Assembly: GCA_026874595.1 (NCBI GenBank)
Contig: CM049307.1
Location: 20,875,079 to 20,939,078, forward strand
Reading direction: 5' to 3'
Length of the DNA: 64,000 nt
Source: Sipunculus nudus
Lineage: Eukaryota; Annelida; Sipuncula; Golfingiida; Sipunculidae
Shown: positions 1 to 11,468 of the stretch, in pieces
Numbering within the stretch: position 1 is the first letter of the stretch
Layout: each line of letters starts with the position of its first letter
Notes under the pieces: model-generated
Seen by the model: the letters and a program-made list of their open reading frames with translations, nothing else
Database searches by the model: none
What the model was told of the DNA's origin: nothing
Translations under genes and position numbers: made by a program

Positions 1-254
1 CTGTCAGTGGCTTCTCTTCAGTACAGCTCATGTCAGATGGTAATGATGACACACAGGTTTTGTGATTTAAACTGCTTTTAATGATGAAACAGTGCTGTTG
101 TCAGATTATGTTTTAAAAACTTTTTTTGTGGTTTAGGCATTTTTCTCTTGCACTATTTTTCAGAAATCAGTCTGGACCCTCAAATGCTTTTCTGTTTTAT
201 ACGCCTGTCATATGAAGGGAGTATTATGGTATATCATCTGTCCATCCGTAGACT

Positions 255-720
255 TTGAGTGATGCTGCAGTAACTTTCTGGGGCTGTGATGGATTTTCAC
301 CAAACACACCATTACTACTTACCACCATGTTATTTCACCTACTTTCAATCATTGGCAAAATTCACACATATTTAATAAGGTCATGGGTCATTAGGCTACT
401 TTGTGCTGGTGCCTTGATAACTTACAAAGAATATAAAAGATTTTGATAAAATTCATCTGAAATGTTAATCAGTAAAATTGCTTGCTTAAGTTTGATTTCC
501 AGCAAAATCAGCACATATTTAATGAGGTCAGAGGTCACCACACTTTTGAGGCATGGTGGTGACTTTACAAAAATCCTATGGATTTTCATGATCTCGATAT
601 GCATATTTACCAATAGAGATTTTCACCTAAATTAAATTCTCAGCAGATTTCACCACATTTAATGATGTCAGAGGTTATTAGGCTCCTTGTAGTGTCATTA
701 TGACAGCTACTTTGTGCTGT
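255..720. repeat. Degenerate dispersed repeat, copy 1
   Basis: Sequence around AAGTTTGATTTCCAGCAAAA, followed by ATTTAATGAGGTCAGAGGTCAC, recurs with divergence at about 1920-2170. Within this copy the phrase TTTAATGATGTCAGAGG also repeats. It is an old mobile-element fragment or satellite-like block with no coding sign. Confidence 0.45.
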
Positions 721-1919
721 TGCTACAATATCTTATCTAATACTTATAAAAGGAATTCAGTTCACGTTTGTTTGCAATGTTCTCTAAAACTGCGCTGTGT
801 ACAATATTGTGCCATACATCATTTTAAAAGTTATTAGTCCCGCAGTGACATAGGCAATATGAAAATAAATAATGTTTAATATACATATTATTTTGAGTGA
901 TTTTTCCGTTTTTTTACCGAGCACAGCCAAACTGCCTTCGGCAATCACCGGAATGTGTGCATCGTAGTCACTTAACCCCTAACACTAAGGATTATTGTTC
1001 ATTTGAATAACGCTTGCTTTCAATGAGGGATTTGACCCATGTGCGTGGTCAGTAAAAGAGAAAAACACTTTTCTTGCTTTATGAAATGGAGAGTTCAACC
1101 CAGGAGGATTAATAACCTAATTCAAGGTCCCAATTTCAGGAACAGGCGTGGGGTGGGGTCGGATGGAGTGGTGTCTGGGGTTTCAGGTCTCAAAATTTGT
1201 CTGATACGATGAATAAAAAACATTGAAACGTTGAAAATGAATACGGACCCTCTGCATGGAGTCCTGTTGGGTCCACTTTTTCTACTTTCGAGGTATGCAT
1301 ATTTCTGTTTCTTTCTTCAGGAACAGTTTCCTTGCAACGTACATTTAATAAATCTTTCATGTGTTCCTCACATCAACCTAATCTTTATACGTCCACCGAT
1401 AGAATCCAGTCAAATATCATTGAAAACCTGAATGCCCCCGCGTCTCATTCTGGTTCGCAATGTCAACACCATCACTGGCCAGGTCATCAAGGTAAACATA
1501 TCATGGGTATAGATTTCTTGCCACGAGGACAGAACCACAAAATAAATGTTAAAAATATTGGAGCGACTGAAGGATCACTCACGCACTGTCTCGACCAGAT
1601 TATGAGTTTATACGGATGGACGGTGTGATGTTAAGGATTCATGTGATTTAAAAGTAAGTGGCAAAATTAAGATACAAGCAGCTGTACATAGAAACGTTTT
1701 CTGTTCACAGAAGTGTTGTGCCTCAGAGAGGTGCATGGGTTATATTCTGCAGTCGTGCCAAAATGTTTATACATATCTTATGGAGACACTATCCCACTGA
1801 AAACCTATATTTTCTGTTAACTTTCAGAATAAAAAAAAATGAGCCAACATTTCACATCTCAGTTAATAAAGCTCTCCAACCCGGTAATAAGCCGGGTATA
1901 CCGGGTCTATCAGCTAGTG

Positions 1920-2170
1920 AAGAATATAAAGGATTTTGGTAAAACTCATCAGAAATGTTAATCAATAATTTATCTTGCCGAAGTTTGATTTCCAGCAAAA
2001 TTCATGCATATTTTATGAGGTAGGAGGTACCTTGGTGACTTAACAAAACTATGGATTTTCATGAAATTCATTATACATATTTACCAATAGTTTCTCACCT
2101 GAATTACCTTCTCATCAAAATTCACACATAATGAATGAGGTCAGAGGTCACCAGATACACAGTGGAGGTA
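1920..2170. repeat. Degenerate dispersed repeat, copy 2
   Basis: This is the same family as 255-720, sharing the GAATATAAA-GGATTTTG-TAAAA stretch, the AGTTTGATTTCCAGCAAAAT stretch and the GAGGTCAGAGGTCACCA end in the same order. The two copies flank about 1.2 kb that is noticeably richer in CpG than the sequence to the right. Confidence 0.45.
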
Positions 2171-2179
2171 TTATGCATG

Positions 2180-2400
2180 TTTGCGGTGCTTTTTGATAAA
2201 AATTTTATATATGATCAGAGGACAGCATGATAAAAACAGATTTTATGTGATAAAGTTAAAAACACATCATAGTAATAATATTATTTTCTTGAAAGAAATG
2301 TAAATGTGAGTAGCTGGAGCTCAAATTCAGAAAATATCTGGTAAAAATTAAAATAAACATTTCTTATGGGGAGCAGGATGGGGACTTGTAAAAAATTTAT
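2180..2400 (+). repeat. Decayed relative of the GGTATGGTTCTCAGGCA MITE
   Basis: The order of short blocks (TTGAAAGAAATGT, a purine-rich AGCTGGAGCTCAAA, a stretch ending AAATTAAAATAAACATTT) parallels the interior of the MITE at 56344-56652. Terminal repeats are not preserved. Confidence 0.3.
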
Positions 2401-2984
2401 GTACAAGGCGTCTGAGCGACCAAATCATTTTTGCCTAAGACATTATTTTATCACTCTGATAAAAGGAGCAATACCTTCTGTGAGCCTTCACCAGAAATTT
2501 TATATTATATTATGGACATAATATAAAAATTAATATGAATTAAAAATAATTTGGACATGTGGAAGTGGTCACTCTGCAGAGGGTACTGGGGAGAGGCCAC
2601 ACTAGCACCAGGGGTGTTTAAGTATGGTTATCTCCTGTGACCTGTGGGGAACTCCATCAGTTCATCATCAGCAGTGTCAGCTTTACCAGTTACACATATT
2701 CCTCTTCTATGTCAGGTAAATACATTTTCCTACAACATTCAATGTCATGCAGTGATTAAAAAAAACTTACCCATGACTTTAACAGGTCAGTGCTATTAGC
2801 TAGTTATGTTTTATCACAGGGAGTGCCCCTGGGCTGAGTTCAATGAAGAACTTTTAATATAGTTGGAACTACAAGCAGTTCTTTGCTTATATCTCAGAAA
2901 AAAGCAGGTAGCTATGGTTCAAACAGAATTGCTTTAACATGTAATTTAGAACTAGTTATATTGGTAATAACTAATGCTAAGCAC
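2401..2984. other. Gene-free AT-rich stretch
   Basis: No exon, RNA gene or recognisable repeat is visible here. Confidence 0.5.
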
Positions 2985-3175
2985 TCTGCCTGGCTTGGAT
3001 GGTGGCATTCGATAGTCTGTTTGGGTGGAGGAAACGAGAGGACCTGGAGAAAATCAAGGACCTTAGACTGGCACACTACATGTACAACCTACTTTCTTTG
3101 CCACAATGGGAGTTGAATCCATGTCTCCAGCACAGAGAGCCAGGCATGTAACCACTACACTGTCCAAACCCCCTG
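2985..3175 (-). repeat. SINE-like fragment with tRNA-related head
   Basis: Read on the minus strand, the right end gives TAGTGGTTACATGCCTGG (A-box-like) and then GGATTCAACTCC (B-box-like), 30-odd bases apart, as in a tRNA-derived pol III promoter. The rest reads like the body of invertebrate SINEs (GGAGAAAATCAAGGACCTT on the plus strand). There is no cloverleaf that would make it a functional tRNA. Confidence 0.55.
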
Positions 3176-4813
3176 GTTTCAAACGATAACAATTTGCTGC
3201 AAAAAATGCTCCTTATAGAGTGCTTGAAATATTAACATAAAAGAGCACTTCTGTTTGTGTGTTGAACAATCATACAAATACCTTGAGGTTTGAATGTTTT
3301 TCTCAACAGCAGGTATAATTTATATCATCCTGGGTGAGAAGAGAGTAACATTAAAATAACTAGCCCTACCAGACCTGTCAAAAGAATGTCTTTAGGGATT
3401 TGTATGTGTTTTAGAAGAAAAAAATTTTTTTCCCCTCTATGGAAAGAATGGCCTTGCATGATGATTGTATTTTTTACACAGTTGTTTTTTTATTTCACGC
3501 TGGTAATGCCCTTTCAGTACTTATGTGCATTGACATTTCTTCTGACTACCATATGGCAGTTCTAGGTTTCTGAAGATAATCTATTATTCAGGACTGTGTC
3601 TTGTTACAACGTGAAGTGTCATTACTCCACATATAGCACCAATACCAGGAAGAGTTTTACAGAAAAATCATGGTAAATGGCTGTCAAATTATACAGAGGA
3701 TTGAATTAGACTTTTTTATTCAGGTAAGAAGTAATAACATTTATAAGTGAAAAAGAAACTCAGAAAAGGCTTTTTTCACCATCTATATAGGATTAGACAT
3801 AGAATCTTATTTTCTGCAGTGTATTCAGGCACTAATGCCTTCATATTAGTGCCTTCATATAGATGGACAAGTAAAAGGAAAGGAATTGAATTTGGGTATA
3901 CATGTTAAGAAACTTTTCAGTTTAATTTCTCTAAAAGCAAAATAATTTACTTTTGGTATTTTCACTTTTTAATAATTTTTTTTCAAAAATGTCAATTTTT
4001 TATTCTTTTTTTTTCTTTCAAAATATACTTCCTTTTGCTGTGCATTTTTGAGTATATGTCACTTTGATCAGTGATGCTTGATACTGAAAGTGTCTCTGTT
4101 TTCTTCATACAATAATGTTTGTATATTGTCATATTGATCAGCCAACTGTTTTGATCTAAAGAGTGTGCTCAAAGACATTATTTCATGAAAGGATGCACAA
4201 TTCATGTGAAATGCAGGACTTCAGCTGAGTACTCTTTTTCTTAGTTTCCATGGAAATTTTGTCTCTCTGTGTCTTCCTATATTTTCCTTCTATCTCTTAT
4301 ATTATACTTTAATTTTTCACTGAACAGTTGTGTTTCTGGTATAATTGATATTATTAAATAATTATCATCATATAGACCTGTTATCACTGAAAACATCCAG
4401 CTCTTTTGTAGGACTGTGCATGTAAGAGTTGCAGCCATACAAGTACAGCCATACAATCCAATTAAACAGAGATTTTGATGCTATTGCGACAACTGTTTGG
4501 TCACAGAATGTAATCGCAAAAAAAAAAAAAAACGTAAATTATGGAATGAAAACACTTATGTTACTCATATATTTTTGTCTTAACATTCCTATTAACTCCA
4601 ATATTTTTGCCTCATGTGCCTGTTTAAGATTCATGTTTTTCTGTAAGAGCCTGTTTGGAGCCCTGAAAATGACTTGTTTGTCAAGTCTGAATGAGACTAG
4701 AATGGGAATAAGAGCTACACCTTCCTTGACTTGCGATCCACATCCTTTTACTTATCCCATTATCATTTGGCAAATTACATATTTTTCATAGTTCAGCTCA
4801 AGTCTTTCATTTT
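3176..4813. other. Gene-free AT-rich stretch
   Basis: Several chance frames occur, the longest 120 codons at 4429-4791 with a poly-lysine run from an A tract. None has a recognisable domain or coding-like composition. Confidence 0.5.
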
Positions 4814-5385
4814 TAGCCCTCAGCCCTTAGGCTGATGGGCTATTGTCATCTTCCAAGCTGTCCGTCCGTCCGTCCGGCGTCCATTAAATTTTACCTTGTG
4901 AGCGGGATATCTTTATAAGGATTCACCATCAGAATTTTATTTCCTCGGTAAAGATGTATATCGACAAAATCTCGGTCAAGTTCGAAGATGGGTGACCTTG
5001 ACCTATTTTTCTACGTTTTAGAGCTGATTATAGAAAAAACATTTAGAAGCTTATTTCTCAGGAACCATTGGCTGGATTTTCACAATACTAACTATGATCA
5101 TAGGGAGTGATGGTCTGTAACTGCTGCACAATTTTGGGGGCGCCACCTGCAATTTCTGATTTTTAATGAATTTTTCTTGGATTTTTCAACTTTGGCCTTG
5201 TGAGCGGGATATCTCTAAAAGGATTCACTATAGGAATTTTATTTCTTTGGTGAAGATGTATATCGACAAAATCTCGGTCAAGTTCGATATACATCCATGT
5301 AAGAACAGATATTTAGTACTTGTTACTGTTACCACCTCTAAACACTGTTCTTTTGGCTGAGGGCTTTTGTCAGCTTCTGCTGATA
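4814..5385 (+). repeat. Dispersed repeat with internal ~300-bp duplication
   Basis: The ends carry inverted motifs (CCCTCAGCC on the left, GGCTGAGGG on the right). A GTCCGTCC run lies near the left end. A module starting CCTTGTGAGCGGGATATCT occurs at about 4893 and again at about 5196, each followed by GATGTATATCGACAAAATCT. It is a non-coding mobile-element copy. Confidence 0.6.
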
Positions 5386-6074
5386 TTCTAGTTTTACTCA
5401 ATGATATATCTGTGTATATATCTCACCATTTTGAGATTAAATAATTTTGCCTTCATTGTCTGTTCACTTTAATTATCATTTATTATCATTTCACCATTTT
5501 TCAGATTATGTCTTAGCAAGGAGTTTATAAAACAATCCTTGGTCTTAGTTATTATAAGACAGTTTTACATTACATCTGTAGTAACTGCTGCTATATATAG
5601 TGCCTCAGTTGTCCAGCCCTTGTGCTGTATTTTCCCCATGCTTTTACATAATTATTTAAGATATTACATTGCCAGAAAAAAGGACTTTAATTAAGAAACT
5701 AAATACATGTTTAATAACTTGAAACCCCTTTAGTAGTTTATTTTCATTTTTAGCTGGTTCAGTTGAGAATAGGTATACTCCTGTTTTAAGGAGTGTTCAT
5801 GGTTCCATTTTATACAATACCATGCGCAGAGGCATGACCACACTAAAACAATTCTTAATTCTTGGCTTTCTTGCACTTGAAACTCTTCAGGAAGATCATC
5901 CATGTATAAAACTGTACCACAACAACATCACCATCCAAGGCAATTAGAGACCATTGTCAGAGGCTGAAAATATCAACTTTCAAACTAATTACATTTATGT
6001 TCATTATTTCCTTTGCTTTCAAAGAAGTATTTCGGTTCATCCACCACATGTAGCACTCCAGTAACACTATTTTT
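5386..6074. other. Gene-free AT-rich stretch
   Basis: Nothing recognisable on either strand. Confidence 0.5.
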
Positions 6075-8643
6075 AGCTCAGCTGACTATAAGTCATCTGA
6101 GCTATAGTCGTGGTCCGTCGTCCGTCCTTCTGTCCGTCGTGCCGTCCGGATGTCCGTCCGTAAGACTGGCACATTTCGACACCATTGGACCTACGAATCT
6201 GAAATTCAGCATACAGTTAGATGTCCCCAAAATCTCCTACCATGCAGAAAATTGGGTCAATAGGACTTTGTTCCTTGAGATATGAAGGAAAAACCTCAAT
6301 TTTTTATAAGAAATCAATTTTTACACTTCAGGACTGCCTAATATCAAAACCACTCATCCGGTTTTCTTCATATTTACCATAAATATTCCTCTATAGAGTT
6401 CCTATGAACATGCCAGAAATTAAGTCAGTATTATTTAATTTTAAAAAGTTATGGGCCTAAACATAATGGACTTTGTAAAAAAATCAGGAAAGATATTTGG
6501 TCACTTAAGACCAAACGTGTTAAAGGTAGGGACTTTTTTTCAGTAATACAACTTTAGATCAAAATCTGTTAAATTTTTTTTAAATATTGGCAAAAATATA
6601 AAATTGGTACCTTAAATTTTGCCCATGTTTGACCATGGCAAGTTTTTTCCCTGTAACTGCTGAGGATTTAATTTTCAAAGCATGTTTTTGTTAGCATTTC
6701 AACTGTTAACACCAAAAATTTGAAACCAGTTGATCAAAAACTGTAGATTTTATTCAAGTTTTCAAGCACCATGTCACATATTCTTTACATCAAGCTAGTG
6801 TTATGCAGTTTGCTAGAGCTCAGCTCCCCAGCTTCAGCTCTAAGTTCCTTAAATTTAGCATACAGTTAGATGTCTCCAAAAATCCCTACCATACCAAGAA
6901 TTTGATCACTAGGACTTAATTCCTTCGAAATATTAATGAAAAACTTCATTTTTCCATTAAAAACCCATTGTTGCACTGTAAGACTGCCTAATATCAAAAC
7001 CACTGATCTGACTTTGATCATATATAATATACATATTGTTCTATACATTCGCTATGCACATGCCAGAAATGATGTCAGTATTGCGTAATTGTTCAAAGTT
7101 ATGGGCCCAAACATAATGCACTTTTTAAGAAATCAAGAAATATATTTACTCCCTTAACAAGAGGATTGCTGAAGCTAGAGATTTTTTGTCAGGGATGTAA
7201 CATTATTTAATCAAGATTCAATTGAATACCAAAAATTAGTTCTGAATTTTTCAAATTTTATAAGTTATTAGTATAAATATAAGATTAGTACCTTAAATTT
7301 TTCCCAACTTTGACCATGGCAGGTTTGTTTCCTGAGAGCACTGTTGATATAATTTTCATATTATGCACACATAAGGATTTCACATGAGACCATGTCAGAC
7401 CCAGGCTCAATTCAGCCCCTCTTCAGTCACCTGTATGTTGACCTTTTTGACCTTTCATCAGATTATGCACACTTGAGCGAAGCATACACTGGGGCAGCCA
7501 GACAGCTAATGCCCAGCCACAGTTGATCCAGGTGTCCAACCCAACTCATCTAGTTGTTGTTTTGAAAAACAACATAACAATAAACAATAAATTAATAATT
7601 TCTTATTGTTTTTTAATAAAACATTAAAGAAAAATTAATAGAAAAGGAATTTGTTGGTTGATGAGCAACAGAAAATTAACTTGCAGTTACTGATGATGTA
7701 AGAATCTTGTATGGATGGATAGAATGTCAGTGTCAATAGTATTCCATATAACACCAACACCATGCAGTCACCTATGGTATTTTTCAGTTAAATTTTAATG
7801 ATAAAAAAATAAATCATATTATTCATTACTAATCATTAGGGATCATATAAATGAAATAAGTGATAGACAAAGATGCAGTTGATAATATTAATCTAGATTC
7901 CTACTGTGTCTAGCGTGTAGATTGATGTGAAAGTAGTCCAAAGTGAATATATTGCATTTATCTTTTTTTAATATAAATAAAAGCCATAAAACCAGGTACT
8001 TATGATCATTATTTAAATTTGTGAATTTTGTATATTCTTGATTCTCAACATCATTGTTTGGCTAAAACTGAATAAATACTAGACATGGTGCGAATGCTTT
8101 GCAAATGTATTTGAATACGAATATGAATATATACTGCATTAAAAATTTTATTGCATAAGAATGGGAATTTAGGTAAAAATGAAAGTATATGAATACCAGT
8201 GCAGATACTTTCAAAATGTATTCATGAATGCATTCATGAATATATTCTATTATATTATTTCAATAATCATTTCAGTTATATTTTATTTTAAAAAATCATA
8301 TGATTTTCTTATTATTTTTTTTAATAAAAATTATATTGGCACAATATTTGTTATTAAATTTTAATAAATAGTTAAACCCTTTTATTATATGTGCTGCTTA
8401 TAAGTTATATGGCCAAGTCAAAATCTGTGTGACAATAGCACTCCATTTGTTAATAAAATAAATGAAATCAATCCTCTTTCCTGTCTCTAAAGATACTATC
8501 AAAATCATACATAAGCTAAACACCAACAACTCATAATAAAGCTAATATTTATTACCACACAAAACCATGCAGCATGTGCCTCTTTCCCAATCATATTTTT
8601 TATCATATATAACAGCTGAGCGCTGTGACCCATGGGTCCCTTG
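6075..8643 (+). mobile_element. AGCTCAGCTGAC element, copy 1 (complete-looking)
   Basis: The element starts with a hairpin at 6075-6103 (outer arms AGCTCAG/CTGAGCT, inner arms GACT/AGTC) followed by GTCCGTCC-type repeats. It ends with CAGCTGAGC and a perfect 12-base palindrome GACCCATGGGTC at 8627-8638, then CCTTG. The left GCTCAGCTG and right CAGCTGAGC are inverted repeats. A roughly 650-base module starting AGCATACAGTTAGATGTC occurs twice in direct order (about 6208 and 6859). There is no transposase or long frame, so the element appears non-autonomous. Copy 2 at 17057 is colinear over its full length. Confidence 0.7.
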
Positions 8644-10711
8644 TTCATAATATTAGCTGGGGAAAGGCATAGCAGACCAGGACAAATGCCATATCACATT
8701 TCATGTCTGGGCATCATTTAGTCTCTAGACAGATAGAGCCCTGAGGAAATCTGGCAATGTGTCAAAATCACTTAAGGGATCTCTAATTAACAGAGGGTAT
8801 CATCACTCATGCCTCAGTTTGGTTATCTTATCTAGTGGAAGAATTCTGCTTGAGGATATTAACACAACATCGCTGCATTTCACAGAGAGATCTCAAAATC
8901 ACTTCAGTTTTCTTTATTTAACGATTCACCTCTGGGCTGTCTAACAGATTTGGTACTTTATGTGCATGGTAGTCTTATTTTCTTTATGGGAATGAGAACT
9001 TGGTGCTATAGAACCATTTGATACTGTTTCTGTCTATTTTGCCTTAGTAACAGGCTATTGTGCGTTTTCCAGTAAAATATTTTGACTTTGATCAGTTCCT
9101 TGAAACCATTCCACATCACTGTTATTTCCATCACTTTATTTTTCATTACTAGACTATGGGCTTTTAAAAATTTAGTACATGCTTTTAATTATAGGTTAAG
9201 TGGATACATGTGACCTGGATGGAGTGTCCTCTAGGTACAATTCTGCTCATTGTTCACAGATATTTAATTCTTCATTGCACCAAGGACCAGGAACTGTTTA
9301 GTGTTACTTTATTCAGCCATGGAGAACAGGAGGGAAATAAACTAGTAAAGGAAAACCTTAATCATAATGCCCTGATGTAAGAGGGAGAGCTGCTGTACTA
9401 ACATGGTCCACATGCATGCATATGTCCAATCTGTCCATCCTACCCTCTTCTTTTACCATATCATTAAAACCCATGCTGTTTTCATCACCAAATTCAGCAG
9501 ACATACTTGTAACATGACGAAAATGTATGACCTGCAGGTTGTGCCACCTCTACTACACTTCAGATAAGTTGGTTAATAAGAACACTTTAACCTTCTTATC
9601 AAATACAAGGTGTCCTTGGAGCAAGGGGAATTTAGTGAAGAGTAAATTGAATCCAACTGTTGTGAATTGTGCTAATTGCAAAATTTACAATTTCACATGT
9701 TTGCAAGTTCCAAAATCTCATACCTTCTATCTCATGAACTGCTGCACCCATCATTATTAAATTTGGTGGACATACTGATCATATAATGATAAATGCTATT
9801 TGATTATTGCCTGTAGATGATCTCATCTATTGATGCTTACCCATTGTCAGGTGGAATTGTATAATTTGCTTATTCCTGAATAAGTAAAAAAATAATTAAA
9901 CTTAAACTTTCATATTATGGTGAACAAAGATAATTACATAAGATAATAAATTTAAATATACTAAGAGCAAACCCACAAAGGCTGCTGCACATTTTTTGTG
10001 TAGGTATTAAGCTGTAGCTGTGATTGCTAACAGAGACATCACAAAATGACCATTGTCCAGACCACTACCAGTGTCCACCTGCATATTTCTATCCCTACCT
10101 GTGTTTAGGAAAATTATGCACCCTTTCAGCCCAAAAATTGGACTGTCAATCCATTATGAGCATAGATACCAGTGGCAAATCAATGTTAATAGTCATAGTG
10201 AACCAGTGCAGTCAATATAGTCAGTGGGAGTATCATCAGGTTCTTATTATTTGGTTTATGAACTGAACATTGGATCCCTTGCCCCACGTGCTCTCTGTTT
10301 GAAGGCTGGAAACAGTATCTCAGCGTTTAATACAGAAACAGTCACTGCAGGGCTTACATTACACTGTGTTAGGTACCTAGTGTTGTATGTTAGGAAATGC
10401 AATTTGAAATTTTAGACCCACATAATTTAACACTGTTTGATGACATGACCATGTGGTAGTTTGCCAAAAAATTGGTTAATTTAATTTTTAACCCCATCTT
10501 GTTTCTGCTTAGTACTCAAAAACAGAAACTACCAAAACAGGTAAAAAGTATGTCACATAACGTAATTTTGTATGTCACAACAGGATTCACAGATGCACAC
10601 AGGCTGAAACAAAATAAAAATAACATACCCTAAAATCCCAACATTGAATTATCAGTGGGTACACATTCCAGGTACATGTAAAACAACACATCAAGTAAAA
10701 TATGGAATGGC
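8644..10711. other. Gene-free AT-rich stretch
   Basis: Only short chance frames occur. I see no exon, RNA gene or repeat with clear ends. Confidence 0.45.
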
Positions 10712-11343
10712 TTTATTGGCACATGTAGAACAGATTATGAGTGTCACACAGTTTCATGTCCCTGCATATTATTCATGCAGTTGTGTTCAGTGATGGTTTT
10801 CTGTAGAGCATGGCACGGTTTGATCAGCAAAAATCTTTGAAAAACAAGTTTGAATTAATAATTCATTGGTTCAATATATGGGGATAGTGTAAACAAAAAC
10901 TGATTGAAAGGAGTAATTATATACAGTCTATAGAGTATTTTGGAGCTTCATTGATGATCATATGATATATATGATTTCTAGGGTCAAACTTGGTTAAAAA
11001 CTGCAATTTTAGTAGATGATATCAAAAGCAAAAGTTAATCTGTATAATAAACATATATAGATGTTTGTACATTTTAAAGATGAGATTTAAATTATCTTGG
11101 ATGAAAACAGCAACTGATACCATCAGGCCAGCAAAGCAGCAAGGCAAAAAAAAAATGTAAGTGAAAGTGTTTTAAGAATAGATAAACACTAATTTTACTC
11201 AACAGAATGGTCCAGTGGTGTAACAGTACAACATTTCATAAACATGACAAAAAATGACCAGAAGATACAAGTATTGTTAGGTCTGGATAGACCAAGTCAG
11301 CCACATCTGTGATACAAAGATTTCACATCCCCTGTGGATGTGA
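10712..11343 (-). other. Probable 3' UTR of the peptide precursor gene with poly(A) signal
   Basis: The minus strand downstream of the TAA is AT-rich and has no coding frame. An AATAAA hexamer lies at 10717-10712 (TTTATT on the plus strand), about 630 bases after the stop. It is a reasonable polyadenylation signal, but transcript data would be needed to place the end. Confidence 0.4.
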
Positions 11344-11468
11344 TTACTTTCGGCCAACGGTTTCCAGAAGGCGAACCAGGTCCGCAGTGTCAAGGGTTGG
11401 TGGGTAGTACCCTGACCTGACACCAGGGCGGCCCATGCGTGCCATGCTACGATAGGCAAATTCATCAT
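11344..11468 (-). CDS. Peptide precursor exon 3: mature peptide region with Gly-Arg-Lys end
   Basis: The acceptor TTAATTGCAG precedes 125 coding bases that end in TAA at 11346-11344. In the joined frame they encode Asp42 followed by DEFAYRSMARMGRPGVR, then SGYYPPTLDTADLVRLLETV, then Gly-Arg-Lys and stop. The final Gly80-Arg81-Lys82 would be trimmed to give a Val79 amide. Residues 67-79 look like an amphipathic helix. Possible single-basic cuts are Arg48, Arg52, Arg55 (preceded by Met-Gly, so a second amide is possible) and Arg59. The mature part has no cysteine. The exon is distinctly more GC-rich than its surroundings. The product could be one 49-residue amidated peptide (31-79) or a 20-residue one (60-79). 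PDF/cerebrin peptides also sit at precursor ends with an amide, but I see no clear sequence match. Confidence 0.75.

Noticed and set aside
1-65. Short open segment at the left edge ending in TGA
   Set aside because: Only 20 codons with no recognisable content; could be a terminal exon but cannot be supported.
4429-4791. 120-codon plus frame
   Set aside because: Contains an A-tract lysine run, no domain, and composition typical of translated AT-rich DNA.
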